This document shows, in pieces, positions 1 to 11,359 of a stretch of 64,000 nt of DNA. Below the pieces are notes generated by a model. It did not search any database. It saw only the letters and a list, made by a program, of their open reading frames with translations, and was not told the DNA's origin. Source of the stretch: Gonatopus flavifemur (taxonomy: Eukaryota > Arthropoda > Insecta > Hymenoptera > Dryinidae); contig JAFFJZ010000002.1 in assembly GCA_018340375.1 (NCBI GenBank), forward strand, positions 26,926,001 through 26,990,000, in the 5' to 3' direction. A program made the translations under genes and the position numbers. Positions within the stretch are counted from its first letter, which is position 1. The number at the start of each line of letters is the position of its first letter.

Positions 1-56
1 GTTTTGTTCCAAAACCGTACGAACCATGAAAAGGAATATCCATTTCGCTGTAACCA

Positions 57-355
57 CACGGAAAGACCGGGTCTATTAATATTCAGCAAAATGACTGTCA
101 ATTTAGGGAAAACAAGGATCGCTGAAAAATATTCGTAGTGAGTCTATTTCAAATTCGTAGTCGATGTATTAACAATTGATAGTTTCACTGTGAAAAATAC
201 CAATGAAACTATCAACTGTTAATATTTTGACTACGAATTTTTGGTAGGCTCACTACGAATATTTTCCAGCGTTCCTCTTTTTCCCTAAATTGACAGTCAT
301 TTCTCTAAACGTTGATAAATTCTTTCTAAATATTAATAGACCTGGACCTTCCGTG
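57..355. repeat. CACGGAA-ended foldback MITE
   Basis: The two halves are reverse complements over nearly the whole length. The left end reads CACGGAAAGACCGGGTCTAT and the right end, inverted, reads CACGGAAGGTCCAGGTCTAT. Inner arms around GTAGTGAGTC and AACTATCAACTGTT also pair. About 299 bp with no coding capacity, which fits a non-autonomous DNA transposon. The flanking dinucleotides (CA left, CG right) do not show a clean TA duplication, so it is probably old. Confidence 0.75.
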
Positions 356-1500
356 CGATACTATAAAAAATATCTTCAAATTTCCAAGAAAAATTGATGG
401 ATTTGTGAATTGCCACATTATTTGAAAAAATTGTTCGAGATATTACCAAAATTGATTGTGAATTTATTCCAAAATGTTCGCTAAGAAAACTTCTGAACTT
501 TGTCGGAAGTTTTTTTTACAGTTCATAGTTGAGTCCTTTTTCGATCATCTCTATTGTAATTTTGATTATTTCTTTTTTCTGAGTGTAAAATCTCGTTTCA
601 TCACACTTTTGGAATTGATATCCATTTCCACCAAAATTTGAATCCTCAAAGCAGGTGTCAAGTGATCTGTTAGATAGTCACAATTCCTTCAAAATAACGA
701 TTTTCATTCCGACCAAAAATTCAATCTAAAGGATTCATGAAAAATTTCTCAACAATTTCCGGAAGGTTTTTTTCAGCCCATCTTGTTGGCAATGATTCTT
801 AGATGACTACGTCTCCCCGTGATGTTGGAGGGTTGTCAATCGATAGTAGAAGAGACCCGTGATTCGTCAGCCAGGAGGGTGAATTCGCTTTCAGAAGAAA
901 ATTTTCCGCACCACTTTGTTCTGGTGACAATCTGTTAAAAACCATATTTCCTTCACAATAGAGGACTATCAATGAAGCTATCAATAACAGATTATTTACA
1001 CCAACGAAATGAATTCCCTGTCCCTGTGAATCTTTAGCCAAGGCTGTCATTCTTCGCTATTACAATTCGATACTTTTTATACCATCATAATAGAGAAACG
1101 AAAATTATAATCAATAATTTGTGAAAACAATGAAACTTCATTTTCGCAAGTTTTTTATTTGGAGCCTCGATCATTTAAATGTGAAAGGGATATCAAATCC
1201 AATACGGAGATTTTATGAAGATGAATAATGATTCTCAGATCGATCATCCGTGGTTTTAATATAAAGGAGAAACTGGAGCTTCCTGATGCAAATCTCTGTA
1301 TCAGGATGAATATTTAAGTAGATATACAGTGGTTCCCTTCAGAGTGTTAATTGTGGTCTCTCGTGGCCAATTCAAATTAACAGTGATGCCTTGTAGGTTT
1401 CTCGTGAATTCCTTGTTGACCTTCGTTACATCTCAATGTACGTCAGAGCTTTCAGTAGGAAATGGAATAGTGACTATCACTCTGTGTTTATTTGTCCGAA
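356..1500. other. No recognised gene
   Basis: AT-rich sequence without a recognisable gene or clear repeat. A minus-strand open frame at 799-1050 (83 codons) ends in a peptide with the pattern W-x-T-N-x3-L-L-x3-D-N-P-P. The same pattern recurs in a minus-strand frame at 8345-8542. I do not recognise the family. Confidence 0.5.
799..1050 (-). other. Unassigned 83-codon open frame
   Basis: Minus-strand frame with a hydrophobic stretch near residues 18-31 and a C-terminal segment WLTNHGSLLLSIDNPP. The last 16 residues of that segment match, at 9 of 16 positions without gaps, the frame at 8345-8542. This could be an exon remnant of a repeated gene, a fragment of an unrecognised transposon, or coincidence. 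There is no assigned function. Confidence 0.2.
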
Positions 1501-1688
1501 TTGAGGGGATACCAGCGTACTATCCGAGTGAAGAACTTGTCTGCAAAATTCCTCCGGATTGAACTCACGAAACAGTCCGAAATTATCAAAAATTATACCC
1601 TGAAAATTTCAGACTGTTTCGTGAGTTAAATCCGGAGGAATCTTGCAGACAAATTCTTTACTCGCATGGTACGCTGGTATCCCCTCAA
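1501..1688. repeat. Foldback element, GAGGGGATACCAGCG ends
   Basis: Long inverted repeat with arms of about 85 bp. TTGAGGGGATACCAGCGTAC at the left pairs with GTACGCTGGTATCCCCTCAA at the right, and the arms include CCTCCGGATT / AATCCGGAGG. The same terminal sequence occurs at 34580 and 34831, and degenerately near 38650, so this is one member of a dispersed family. The frame at 1329-1562 runs across it and is not a gene. Confidence 0.8.
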
Positions 1689-3351
1689 GGAAAACAAATT
1701 CCTAATCCAGGTTCTCACTTCTTGTATTGCGTTTTATATGGAAGACAATGAAGTTTTCAGCTCCTACAGTTGAATATTTGATTCTACAGCGAAATTTGGA
1801 CCTAAATCATCAAAACTTCAGCTGGTGTTTCTAAGAAAACGGGTGTCTTGTAAGTTCTCGAATATTTAGCTGCAATGGTTGAGAGTTGTCAACTAAGAAT
1901 GTTTTCACTTGTATAAAGAAATCAGGAATTCTTTCAAATGATTTGCTTTCGCCTAATAACGCGATAGATGAATAGAAGGATTTGGTACAAATTAGCAATG
2001 CAAGTTGTTGATGATAGAACTCGGATGTCCTTTGGGAAGTCGCTCCCAGTGCACACGAGTTAGTCTCTCAATAGTTTAGATGATAATATTTAGTCGTTGT
2101 ATCCTCCGATTAGATTTGCTCTTGAGTTGAAATAGCCATAGCAGTCGCCGTTTAACTGAATGCTGTTGGTAATGATCGAAACTTGTGTAGTTGTACTGAC
2201 TGCAGAATCTGGGAATTGATGAGGTTGTGTTTAAAAATTCACCTCCTCTTGAGCAGGTTCTTAATAGGTCGATTAATCATTAGATTTGAGTTTGTTCTCT
2301 CTAATGGCGAGAAGTGTATCCTTCCTTTTCAGTGTTGCTCTTCAATGATGTGCATTTCGTGCGGTATAGCATTGAGGAGATGATTCATCGATTGACAGAT
2401 TTTTCGATCATCCCTTTTGGTGTTTTTCACACCTCAGTTTTGAATATCAAAATGTTTCACATTTGTTCACTCACTAATTGATTCTTCTGAGTTTTAGAAT
2501 CATTCCCTGTGAGTCTAGTTAAATGAGTCTGGAAATTCAGAAAAAATTCACAAATACATGCTGCATTTATGATATAATTTTTCATTTATCTATCGTTGTA
2601 TAAAATTCTCTCTGTTGAGCTCTTTCCGATTTTACTATTTTCTGATCAGTGTCGAATCCTAATTAGAGACTAGGTTTAGGTTAATTATTATATCTATCAT
2701 TACAGAGTGACGCCATGGTTAGTAACCTAGCTTCGGTTCTACTTGGTGAACCTTCAGCCAGCTTGACATGGTCAATTTATACCTGTTATGAATATACGCG
2801 TATATAAATATGAAAAAAACCTTCATTCTTGTATAGGGATGAAATTTCCACTCCAGTTCTCAAATCATCCATTGAATTACAAATGATGTCGAAGGCAGTG
2901 GAAGCGATTGTGTAGTCGATTTAAGTGAATATTCTTTGACATAACCTGAAAGAGGAGGGACGATACGATCATTCTATATATCTTCACAAAATAAAGAGAG
3001 CGTCAATTCGGAACACATGTACAACCTCCGTTTAGATATTCACAACAAGATGTTTGGAGCACAAAATTTTACAACATTGCATGAGTAACTGTTCAATAGC
3101 AATATCGATTTTATTTGATAGAAAAATTTTTATACTTCCGATAAAACATCGATGAAAATTCGATATATTCTTCATACAAAAGCATTGATTTATTGAAGGT
3201 GGGTGATTCAATATCACGACTGTTTTCAAATTATTACTGTAATGAAAAATTCATGAAAATGCATGAATATTATTGATATTCAATTCATTCCAAGATGGAA
3301 AGGAAGTCAATTTTCACTTGATTTAAGTAAATTTTATTTGAAATGACTAAA
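1689..3351. other. No recognised feature
   Basis: AT-rich sequence. Short open frames only (66 codons or fewer), with no recognisable domain, repeat structure or RNA gene. Confidence 0.5.
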
Positions 3352-3463
3352 AATTTATTTGGATTGACTAAATTTTTTATTTGATCAAACTCAAACTCTA
3401 GTAGGTTGATACTTGACTATGAATTTAGTTGATTCAAACAAAATTCAGTCAATCCAAATAAAT
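3352..3463. repeat. Inverted repeat, 24-bp arms
   Basis: Arms at 3352-3375 and 3440-3463 are reverse complements with one mismatch (ATTTATTTGGATTGACTAAA against its inverse). The outer flanks also pair loosely. The frame at 3413-3760 starts inside it. Confidence 0.6.
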
Positions 3464-3997
3464 CCAAGTATAAAATTTCCTCGGTGTGAGTTCCACTGTC
3501 TACGCATTTCCAGTTTGATGCATGTTTTTTTTTTAAAATCGGAATACAAATCGGGCATTCTTCTTCAAATCAGATCGTATCAAACCACTTATGACTGGGC
3601 CAATCAAATGTTCATTTGTTTTGAAAATATTTTCTCCTCGTTAACAATAATTGTGTTCTTCTTCGAAATTGAAAATTTGGGCTTCTCAAAGACCTACATT
3701 GAGTCTCGAAGAACCATGCCTGAACATTTCAGATCTGTTGAGAAGTTCAATTTCGAGTAATGTGAGAAAGTGCTCCTTATTGCCTTAACATATGAGTTGA
3801 CACATTTTATCACAGGTTTCTTGGTTTAATTGTCGCAGATTATTTCAATAATTCAGTGGGGAAACATCTTGTTAACTTTTTCATATTGCATGACAATTGT
3901 ATACAGTCCCGTTGCGTACTACTTTACTTGATTCTGGACCTTTTTATGTAGAAAATTCTTATCATTCATATTCAATTTCTTGTAAATTCTATCTGTA
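3464..3997. other. No recognised feature
   Basis: An open frame of 115 codons (3413-3760, plus) crosses into this stretch from the inverted repeat. It has no recognisable domain and its start lies in the repeat, so I do not call it a gene. Confidence 0.45.
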
Positions 3998-4026
3998 CAG
4001 TAGCACTCAAATGAATTGGAACACCA
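3998..4026. repeat. Tc1-like left terminal inverted repeat
   Basis: Begins CAGTAGCACTCAAATGAATT and runs to GGAACACCA. It matches the inverted right end at 26 of 29 positions. TA precedes it at 3996-3997. Confidence 0.9.
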
Positions 4027-4328
4027 AGGGAATTACTACAATTTTTACATGACACTGTAACAGTGCAGAATATTGAGTGACAATGAAGATATATTTTCTC
4101 GAATGCTTATTCAGTCAGATTAAGTTTAAGAATTATAAGATAATCAAAGATTTGATTATATATATTTGAGAGAAATTGTGTGTTTGATGTGCTCAGAGAA
4201 ATATCATGAGCAAGGATATTAATGGGAAAATAAGGAACTTTCAAGAGTTAAAAATAAAAATAGTGTAACTATGACTCAAGGATTATTTTTCAAATGAAGA
4301 ATATTTATTCAATTGTAATGCAATGTCT

Positions 4329-4518
4329 ATGCTCAGAGGGAGGTTCTGAACACATAAATCGTGAAAGAATTTCGAAAAGAGTGTTTAAATAGAAATTAAC
4401 AAAATTTGAGTTGGAATGATTAGAAGATAAAATATTATTTTCCGAAGAAACGGGATTTGTTTAATTATAAAACGATTCAAATGCTCAAAAGGATGTTCTG
4501 AACACATTAGTCATAAAA
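4329..4518. repeat. Direct repeat pair inside Tc1-like element
   Basis: 4329-4366 and 4481-4518 are two degenerate copies of one 38-bp unit (ATGCTCA..GGA.GTTCTGAACACAT), 152 bp apart. They lie in the non-coding left arm. Tc1 relatives of the IR/DR type carry internal direct repeats as extra transposase sites. Whether these serve that role is not known. Confidence 0.55.
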
Positions 4519-5006
4519 AATAATTGAAAAGTTATTTCAATAAAAAATAACGTTTTTCGATCGTCGACGGTGCATCACTATAAAAGAAAGAACGCAACCG
4601 ACATGGATCATTCGAAGTCTTTATAAAAATAAAAAAAAAATTTGAAAAGATTATTGTGAATAAACAAATAAATTGTTTATTATTATAATCGAAATAATTT
4701 AATCATTGATTATTCCTGAGTGATACTTTTTTGAAGAAGGTAAATTAAAAATATTGGTCGAGAATTAGATTCATTTTCGGTGAAATTGTGTCTGAAACAA
4801 GAAGAGGTTTGCTTGTTGCAACCAAAAACAAGCTGGCGACCGGGAAAGCAATCTTGGAATATTTCTAATAGATAGAGTATCATCGAATCAGAGTTTTTCA
4901 AACTCGTGATTTCATCGAGGAACCTGCCGATACCCAATCAAATTATTCATATATGATTTGATTTATTGTGGTATTGTTAGAACACACAGTTTATTAACGA
5001 AAAAAG

Positions 5007-6043
5007 CTACAAAACAGTATCCTGATAATTAATATGTCCTCCTCTGTTCTTGATAAACTCTGCACATCGTTTTAGCATTGATTCGATGAGTTTTTTGCAT
5101 AAATTTGTTATTTCATCATCATGGAACCATATTTTGTTTATTGCACAAATCATATTGATATTTTTGTTGTACAGTCTCCTTCAGCAATCCTTTTCTTGCA
5201 TATAGCCCATAGATTTTCGATTGGGTTTAAATCAGGAGAGTTACCAGGCCATTCAAGAACTGTTATTTTGTTTTTACTAAAAAAACTCTCTACATTCTTC
5301 GGATATCTGGCATAAGCCGAGTCTTGTTGAAGAATTCCGTTTCCATTTGGAAACATTTGCGAAAGGAGTGGAACAAATGTATGTTCTAATAAAGTAATAT
5401 ATTTTTCGGAGTTCATCATCCCTTCAACTGGTACTAATGGTCTAGGACCATAATAGGACATACAACCCTGAAAGATTTTTTAGGTGGATGTTTTGGGCTT
5501 TTGCATATTGTGAGCTGATGTCTCAGCCTCATTTGAACTTCTTCGGACAAAGTTTACTGTATGCCCCTGAACCAAGAAATGGGTTTCATCAGAGAACAGG
5601 ATGTTTTTCCATCGTTCAACAGAATAGTCCGTATAGGTTTTAACCCATTGCAAGCGTTTCTTCTTCATTGGCTCAGTAAGAAGCTGTTTTTTCTTTGGTC
5701 GGTAAGCTTTTCGGCAAACTTCCAAAAGCCTTCTTTTGACAGTGCTAACATGAATATTGACTCCATTTTTATCAATTCCTCGTGCCAAATCTACAGCCGA
5801 CAACCTAGGATTCATCTTATGATTTCTAATTAATTGGCGGTCAGTTTGAGGGGTGGTTTTCCTTTTACAGCCACACTTTCCTACTCTGTTAGTACAAAAG
5901 GCGCCAGTCTCATTAAATTGCTCAAAAATTCTGTTAACAGTAGCCAGGCCTGCCTTATATTCTTCAGCGATCTTTCTCTGAGACATATTTCCATACTGAT
6001 GTAGCGTAATAATCTTGCTACGCTTTCTAGGTGTGTCATCCAT
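5007..6043 (-). pseudogene. Tc1-like transposase, two frameshifts
   Basis: DD34E transposase that would cut and paste the surrounding element. The likely start is the ATG at 6041-6043 (MDDTPRKRSK). The longer open frame begins at 6106 but lacks family character there. Order: N-terminal helix-turn-helix region (residues about 10-110 of the intended protein), then the catalytic core with first Asp in LFSDETHF, second Asp in LQQDSA and Glu in SPDLNPIENLW. There are 34 residues between the second Asp and the Glu. Break 1, near 5485-5490: one extra A in an A-run shifts the frame, giving a stop at 5480. Break 2, near 5150-5160: the frame stops after CTTKISI, while the expected C-terminus (WFHDDEI..LIESM..R) continues in another frame to a stop at 5007-5009. 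All three catalytic residues remain, so the loss of function looks recent. Confidence 0.9.
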
Positions 6044-6244
6044 AATATACAATTGAGATAAAGTTTGTAAGAAAAACATATAAACGGTTAAAAAAACCTT
6101 CAACAATCAAAACACGACTGACGACAGTTTAAACCAAAAATATTTTTCTGAAAATGTATACAATGCAAAGAATCACATGTGACAAAACAAAACCCAGGTA
6201 GCAGTGGTGCCAACTGTCGTACAGCTGAAAGAGCACAATTCATC

Positions 6245-6273
6245 TGGTGTTCCAATGAATTTGAGCGCTACTG
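6245..6273. repeat. Tc1-like right terminal inverted repeat
   Basis: Inverted, it reads CAGTAGCGCTCAAATTCATT then GGAACACCA. TA follows at 6274-6275. Confidence 0.9.
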
Positions 6274-7761
6274 TAACTCATTATACGTTCCTTTTTCCCT
6301 TATCGAATTTCATTATCAAACCCGTATAATTTTGGGAATGAGAAAAGTTAGCTCCGACAAGTAGATGCACTCAAAAGTACAATATTTTTCACTCATTTCC
6401 TGTTTGAAAAGTAAAAAAACTAAACCTACCAGTGCTGGGACCAGGATTTTGAATAATATCTGTTTCTCAATTGAAGATTCAACAAAATTATATATAAAAA
6501 TCACATGAATGATGAAACTCGTTTCTCATTTATCACGCAATTCTATGCCTCAGTCTCTCCTCATCTTAGTCTGGAGTTCAGATAGGTTTGATAACAATTC
6601 TCATATCCCTAATGATATTATTGATCTTCTGAAGTTCATCTCGGAATACATACGGAATCTCCTCACGAAACTCATCAGGAAATATACCAAACTAAAATTG
6701 AAACAGATGTAGTACGTCATTCAAGAAGGATTTCTCGTCCAATCTTCATCCCTATAAATTATGTTTGTTCAAGACAATTTATAGTCTATGAACTTCCGAT
6801 TGATTCACACTTGGTCCGTATAATTCATCCAAAGTATGAGGTTCTACTATCGTAATGAACATTATTTTGCAAAGACAAGATGATATCGATATCCGTAAAC
6901 AGAATTCAATAGAAATATGTAAATCAATTTATCCTTGTGAATCACCAACTAACCAATCAAAGTGTACATATGGTTCTGAACTCTTTTTCATGACAATTTT
7001 CTTTCACTTATCCCAGCATTTCAAGTAGTCATAAGTATGAAAATAATCTGGGACCATACTTGGATTACAAATCATTAATTCATTATGAAAAAAAAATTTC
7101 TAAGGTAATTCAATGAATTCCATTCAGAAATTCGGGAAGGAATTCCGTGCCCGGAGGAAACCCAGGTGTTGAAAAGTCTCATAATTTAATAACGCTCAGT
7201 GCGAGTCGGTGACGGATGAAATTATTCACCTGAATTCATCATGATTGAATGTTTTCTTACAATCGATAGATGAATAACGAATTATTAAAACCAGTTCAAG
7301 TATTCTTTGTGAATTTGTACTCCGTCCAAAATATGACAAACTATGTAACCGAAATTCAGTTGACAGAGGATATCAGAAAGATATTTCTGTTGTCATTTCT
7401 TTTGAGAATCAGGCTATTGATTTCATAGACTGATATAATCGTTCGGATTTTGGAGCGAATGCATTACGCCTGCAATTGAAACATCGAAAAATAATTCAAG
7501 CCAAATCGAAAGATCATGTAGCAAGTGAATCGCTCACCAATCATCCATATCATTCGAAACAGCTGCATCACTTACCGATGCATTTTTATCTCACATCTAT
7601 TCTCGGTACTTATCGAGAAATTTTATATATCGATCAAATTTTACTGAAATGAATGTGATACTTCTCTTGTGAATCTTTTGTTCAAAAATTATGGGAGTAA
7701 GAGAATTTTCTATGAAATCAACATATTCGCTTGACCTCCCTGGTTAAACAAATCAATTGAT
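6274..7761. other. No recognised feature
   Basis: AT-rich sequence with short open frames only. I see no coding domain, no inverted-repeat element and no RNA gene. Confidence 0.5.
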
Positions 7762-7918
7762 TCTCGTCAAATCTTATTGAATCCTGCACAATGTTCTGAC
7801 TTAATCCCATTCAACCATTTTCAATGGGATTTAATCAGATAAGTTTACTTTTTGAATGTGATTCTGAATCTTGCCAGATCCGATTGAATCTTGTACAATG
7901 TTCTGATCAAATCCCAAT
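7762..7918. repeat. Direct repeats with central hairpin
   Basis: Two degenerate ~50-bp units in the same orientation begin at 7762 and 7869. The core GAATCYTGYACAATGTTCTG is present in both. Between them, TTAATCCCATT near 7800 pairs with AATGGGATTTAA near 7828, making a hairpin. No termini or target duplication are evident. Confidence 0.6.
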
Positions 7919-7982
7919 CAATTTCATTCCGTCAGATTCTATGGATTCTTTGAACCAGGAATCATCAACATCTGTTTAATTG

Positions 7983-8289
7983 TACGGAAAAGAAAATTAG
8001 TTGAAATAACTATTCAACTTGTAAACGCATACACTGAAGAAAAATGTAGTAGAACCAACCTCGCAGCGGGTTTAAATACGGCGAATTTCGCCACGAAGTT
8101 GAGTTAACTGAATATCGATTGGAGTAATTGCTTATTCGGTCAATTTGATCGATATCGAGTTAACTCAACTTCGCGGCGAGATTCAATATTTTTTTCCAAT
8201 GTATGGACCTATTTTTTTCCGTTGATAGAACTATTCCATATGCACTCACAAGTTAAATAGTTATTTCGACTAATCTTTTCTTTTCCGTG
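7983..8289. repeat. CACGGAAAAG foldback MITE with inner palindrome
   Basis: The ends ACGGAAAAGAAAATTAGTTG and, inverted from the right, ACGGAAAAGAAAAGATTAGT pair and continue through AATAACTATT..AACTTGT. An inner palindrome at about 8030-8215 (GAAGTTGAGTTAACT.. against its inverse, with GAAAAATG / CATTGGAAAAA shoulders) may be a second element inserted in the first. Confidence 0.7.
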
Positions 8290-8674
8290 TGGGATAAACG
8301 TTTTGACCTTCCAGTTTCCTTCGATTGTATCTTCAGTATTTAGTTTATATCCAATATTCATATTCCGAGTCGATGGGAATCGTCATATTAATAAACTGTT
8401 TCAATATTTCAGCAACCTGGATTCGAGGAGGGTTGTCGGTGTGCTGCAATAAAGGTGAGTCATTTGTTTTCCAATGATGAAGTTTTAATTTTGCATATAT
8501 CCAGGTGCAAAATCTCAGATGAATCATGCCTACTTTTCGCATGTAAATTCAGATTCCACACAAGTTTGTGGATAAATCTAAATAGTATTGGACGTTATAA
8601 GCCGTTGTGACAGGATGTTTGATTGTTTCGAACATGCTAATCATCTTTGGATATGAAATGTTTTGATTCTAATA
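8290..8674. other. No recognised gene; short open frame
   Basis: Holds a minus-strand open frame at 8345-8542 (65 codons) containing WKTNDSPLLQHTDNPP, similar to the peptide in 799-1050. A splice-acceptor-like TTTATTGCAG precedes CACACCGACAACC on the minus strand, so an exon remnant is conceivable. The family is not recognised. Confidence 0.3.
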
Positions 8675-8853
8675 CACGGAGAGGGGTATATGAGACTGAT
8701 TATCATTCGCCCTGCTTCTCATCGCGACTTTAGAATAGGAAGTGAGCGATGATTCGCGATTTGGCGATCATTACGATGTTAACATATCGTTTCGATGGTA
8801 CACGGAGAGGAATGTAACACGTTCGGACAAATTACCACTTTATTCCTAAACTA

Positions 8854-9103
8854 CACTGAGAAAAAGGAACATAATTGTGCAGCGTCCAGACAGTGATAAT
8901 TCATGTCCAAAAGAAATTTCAAATCAGCCATCACTAGATGCTGGCCAGACATAAACTATTCGCATCCAAGGCATTACTGAGTACGTTCTGGACGCAAATG
9001 GGTGATGTCTGGCGAGCATCTAGTGAGGACTAATTTGAAATTTTTTTTGGACATGAATTATCACTGTCTGAACGCTGCACAGTCATGTTTCTTTTTATCA
9101 GTG
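8854..9103. mobile_element. CACTGAGAAAA MITE in TA target
   Basis: Foldback of 250 bp. The left end CACTGAGAAAAAGGAACATA pairs with the inverted right end CACTGATAAAAAGAAACATG. TA lies on each side (8852-8853, 9104-9105). The related copy at 27680 reads uninterrupted AAACTAGAAC at the same place, which is an empty site that confirms the insertion boundary. Confidence 0.88.
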
Positions 9104-9105
9104 TA

Positions 9106-9200
9106 GAACTATTTGGAAAAATCAGACAATAACTTATAACATAACTCCTAATCATTGCCAGTTATGTTATAAGTTATCGTCTGATTTTTCCGAATAGTTC
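9106..9200. repeat. Perfectly foldable hairpin of the host MITE
   Basis: GAACTATTTGGAAAAATCAG..ATAACTTATAACATAAC pairs with its inverse ending GAATAGTTC, leaving a short loop around TCCTAATCATTGCCA. It belongs to the 8801-9248 element. The same hairpin at 27727-28203 is split by other sequence. Confidence 0.8.
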
Positions 9201-9542
9201 TAATTGACGAAGAAAATGGTAATCTTTCCGAATAAATTTCTATCCGTGTAACGTAAACAGGTTATCTTACTTACTCCGATTCTGCTTGGGACTTACCCCA
9301 ATTTTGAAATATCTGTCACCAAATTCCTATTCTTCATAGTGACCGGAGACGTATACTTTTCTCTGTGTAGAGTCAATTTCATATGGACAAATGATGGACT
9401 AGTTTTTGAGAAACCCTATTGAAAAAATCTTATAAACTCCGAAAAATTCTCATAGATCTTGTGACAAAATAACATTTCTTCTTTTGTTGATATCCATAGA
9501 GTTTCGCTAATATCATGTCCATGGAATGCGATAGAATATTAT

Positions 9543-10036
9543 ACCCAGAGAAAAATTCTCGCTGAAATAACTGTTTGAAAAATTCGCTCCGCTGAATTAG
9601 CAAAATATTTGCTTTTATAGCAGGAGAAGTGAAATATATTTTGAAGCCTGAATCACTCCATCATATGCAACGGTTAGGTCAAAGAAAGATCTACATCAGG
9701 TTCAATGAGAATTTGAAAGCAATATCAGGTTGAGAACAGGGCGGAGAATAAAATCAACCCTGATTTACTTCGTAATATACGCAACGAATCAGAGCTAAAT
9801 CACGTTCCACGTTTTGACTCGGGCTTGCTATTCTGAAGAGATGTTTGCTAAATCAGCAAAGTTTCTCGTAGTTTGTTTACCTACAATGCCGAATTGTTGG
9901 ATCAGTGAGCTCTCGCACAAAGAGTGAAATTTTGGCTTCAATAGCGAACTTCTCGCTTATTCAGCAAAAAGATTTGTCATATCAGCGGAGTGAATTTTTC
10001 AGATTTGCCGTGTCAGCAACTTTTGTCCTCTGAGTG
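9543..10036. repeat. GCAAATTTGCTG-type element
   Basis: The ends CAGAGAAAAATTCTCGCTGA and, inverted, CACTCAGAGGACAAAAGTTG are roughly matched. Inside are repeated GCTGAAT / AGCAAA words near both ends. The middle (9650-9800) is different sequence. Distantly like the 60665-61083 and 51925-52170 copies. Confidence 0.5.
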
Positions 10037-11359
10037 CATGTTTCCCATAAAATTTGATATAAATCCCATAGCGACTGTGATAAAATGACATGAAGAATCG
10101 ATAGGAATCCACAGATTCCGATGAAATCCAATTTATCACGAGTATGGAAAACAATGTGAAGTAATCAAAATTGATTTGGAAGATAATCTGGAAACAATAA
10201 TTATTTTCACCCACAGAAAACTCAATACAGCTTCGATATCATAAATACAAACAAAAAAAGAAGTAAAATATAGGAACGGAGAATCATTACATATACGGAT
10301 GACTCTCAATTATTATAAACATTTTATTTTTCTGAAATTCAAATTCCATTTGGATTTTTATTAACCTGTAAATTTGTTTCGATGTTCGTCCGCATACACG
10401 ATATATGAAACTCATTTGGCACCCAGCCATAAAAATATCGCCCATTCGCACCTCTTTCACTGATTCATTCATCGATCGAAAAACACATTTACATACATAA
10501 ATGTAGTAGCTATTGGAGTTCATTCATGGAGTGTGTGTATGTGTGTGTGTGTATGCTTGTATCCGATTCATCTTGGGAACAAAAGCACTTACGAGGAATA
10601 TCACGTACAAATTTCACTCCTATACTCTTTACAAAGAGGAAAGAATTATTAAGTTCAGTTACTCGAGGGGTTTCTTCGAGGAAAAAGTATTTCTTTGTAT
10701 CAGGTGAAACAAAAAATTCATTCCAAGTAGAAGACTATTCATTTAGAACAAATGAATGATTTTTTGTTGTTCAGTTAAACAAATATGTTATTCATTTCAC
10801 ATTAATAGTGGGTTGATATTGAAATTCATATGTTGTCTCGCTGTATTCGATAAATGATGGATCGTTCGATTTGGAAACAAAAAATTCATTCTCTAAACCA
10901 TGTCTGAAAATGTGTAGATATGTAAAACCTCGATGCGAAGGGAGAATTATAAGAACGAAAAGGGATGGTTGTAAAAAATTTGTCACTTAATCTACCTTGA
11001 TACCCAAAAAAAATGTCTCATGCAACACTTCTGATGTATAAAACTGTTCTTACGTCTGGAAGAGATATGAGAATTATTGCTATAAGACATTTCGAAATTG
11101 TCTAAAAGATATCACAAGACACAGAATGTTTATTTAACAAAATGGACATAACACAGGGAGTATATGAGAAATAAATCGTCAACGAGTGAAGCAAAACTTG
11201 GAGAAGATCCGTATAGACAACAAAGGATGAAGAATAATTGGAAAACATGGGTTCAAAACACTATATTTCTCTCCATTCTTTTAGAGCAGAAATGGAACAA
11301 ACATAGGTTGAACAGAGAACAGGAATCAGAGACGAAAAATGAAGGGAAATTAGAGAAAA
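10037..11359. other. No gene; GT microsatellite and small hairpin
   Basis: A (GT)n/(GTAT) microsatellite lies at about 10531-10555. A small inverted repeat pairs AACAAAAAATTCATT (10708) with AATGAATGATTTTTTGTT (10750). Short open frames in this stretch have no recognisable domain. Confidence 0.5.

Larger units (their letters stand above)
3998..6273 (-). mobile_element. Tc1-like DNA transposon, inactivated
   Basis: Complete element of 2276 bp bounded by inverted terminal repeats and flanked by a TA duplication (3996-3997 and 6274-6275), the hallmark of Tc1/mariner insertion. The transposase lies on the minus strand in the right half (5007-6043). The left kilobase (4030-5000) is non-coding and contains a 38-bp direct repeat. 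The element is longer than the 1.3-1.8 kb usual for Tc1 relatives, because of that left kilobase. The transposase frame is broken twice, so this copy cannot make its own enzyme. Confidence 0.92.
8801..9248. mobile_element. CACGGAKAG MITE, interrupted
   Basis: Left end CACGGAGAGGAATGTAACAC. Right end, inverted, CACGGATAGAAATTTATTCG. TA flanks at 8799-8800 and 9249-9250. It shares left arm, hairpin and right arm with the copy at 27680-28250. This copy has been opened by the 250-bp element at 8854-9103. Confidence 0.75.
8675..9367. mobile_element. Outermost CACGGAGAG element of a nested stack
   Basis: Left end CACGGAGAGGGGTATATGAG. Right end, inverted, CACAGAGAAAAGTATACGTC. Both are flanked by TA (8673-8674 and 9368-9369). 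The subterminal GAATAGGAA also matches between arms. The middle is occupied by another element at 8801-9248. Confidence 0.55.

Noticed and set aside
5561..5833. 90-codon plus frame
   Set aside because: Shadow of the transposase on the opposite strand.
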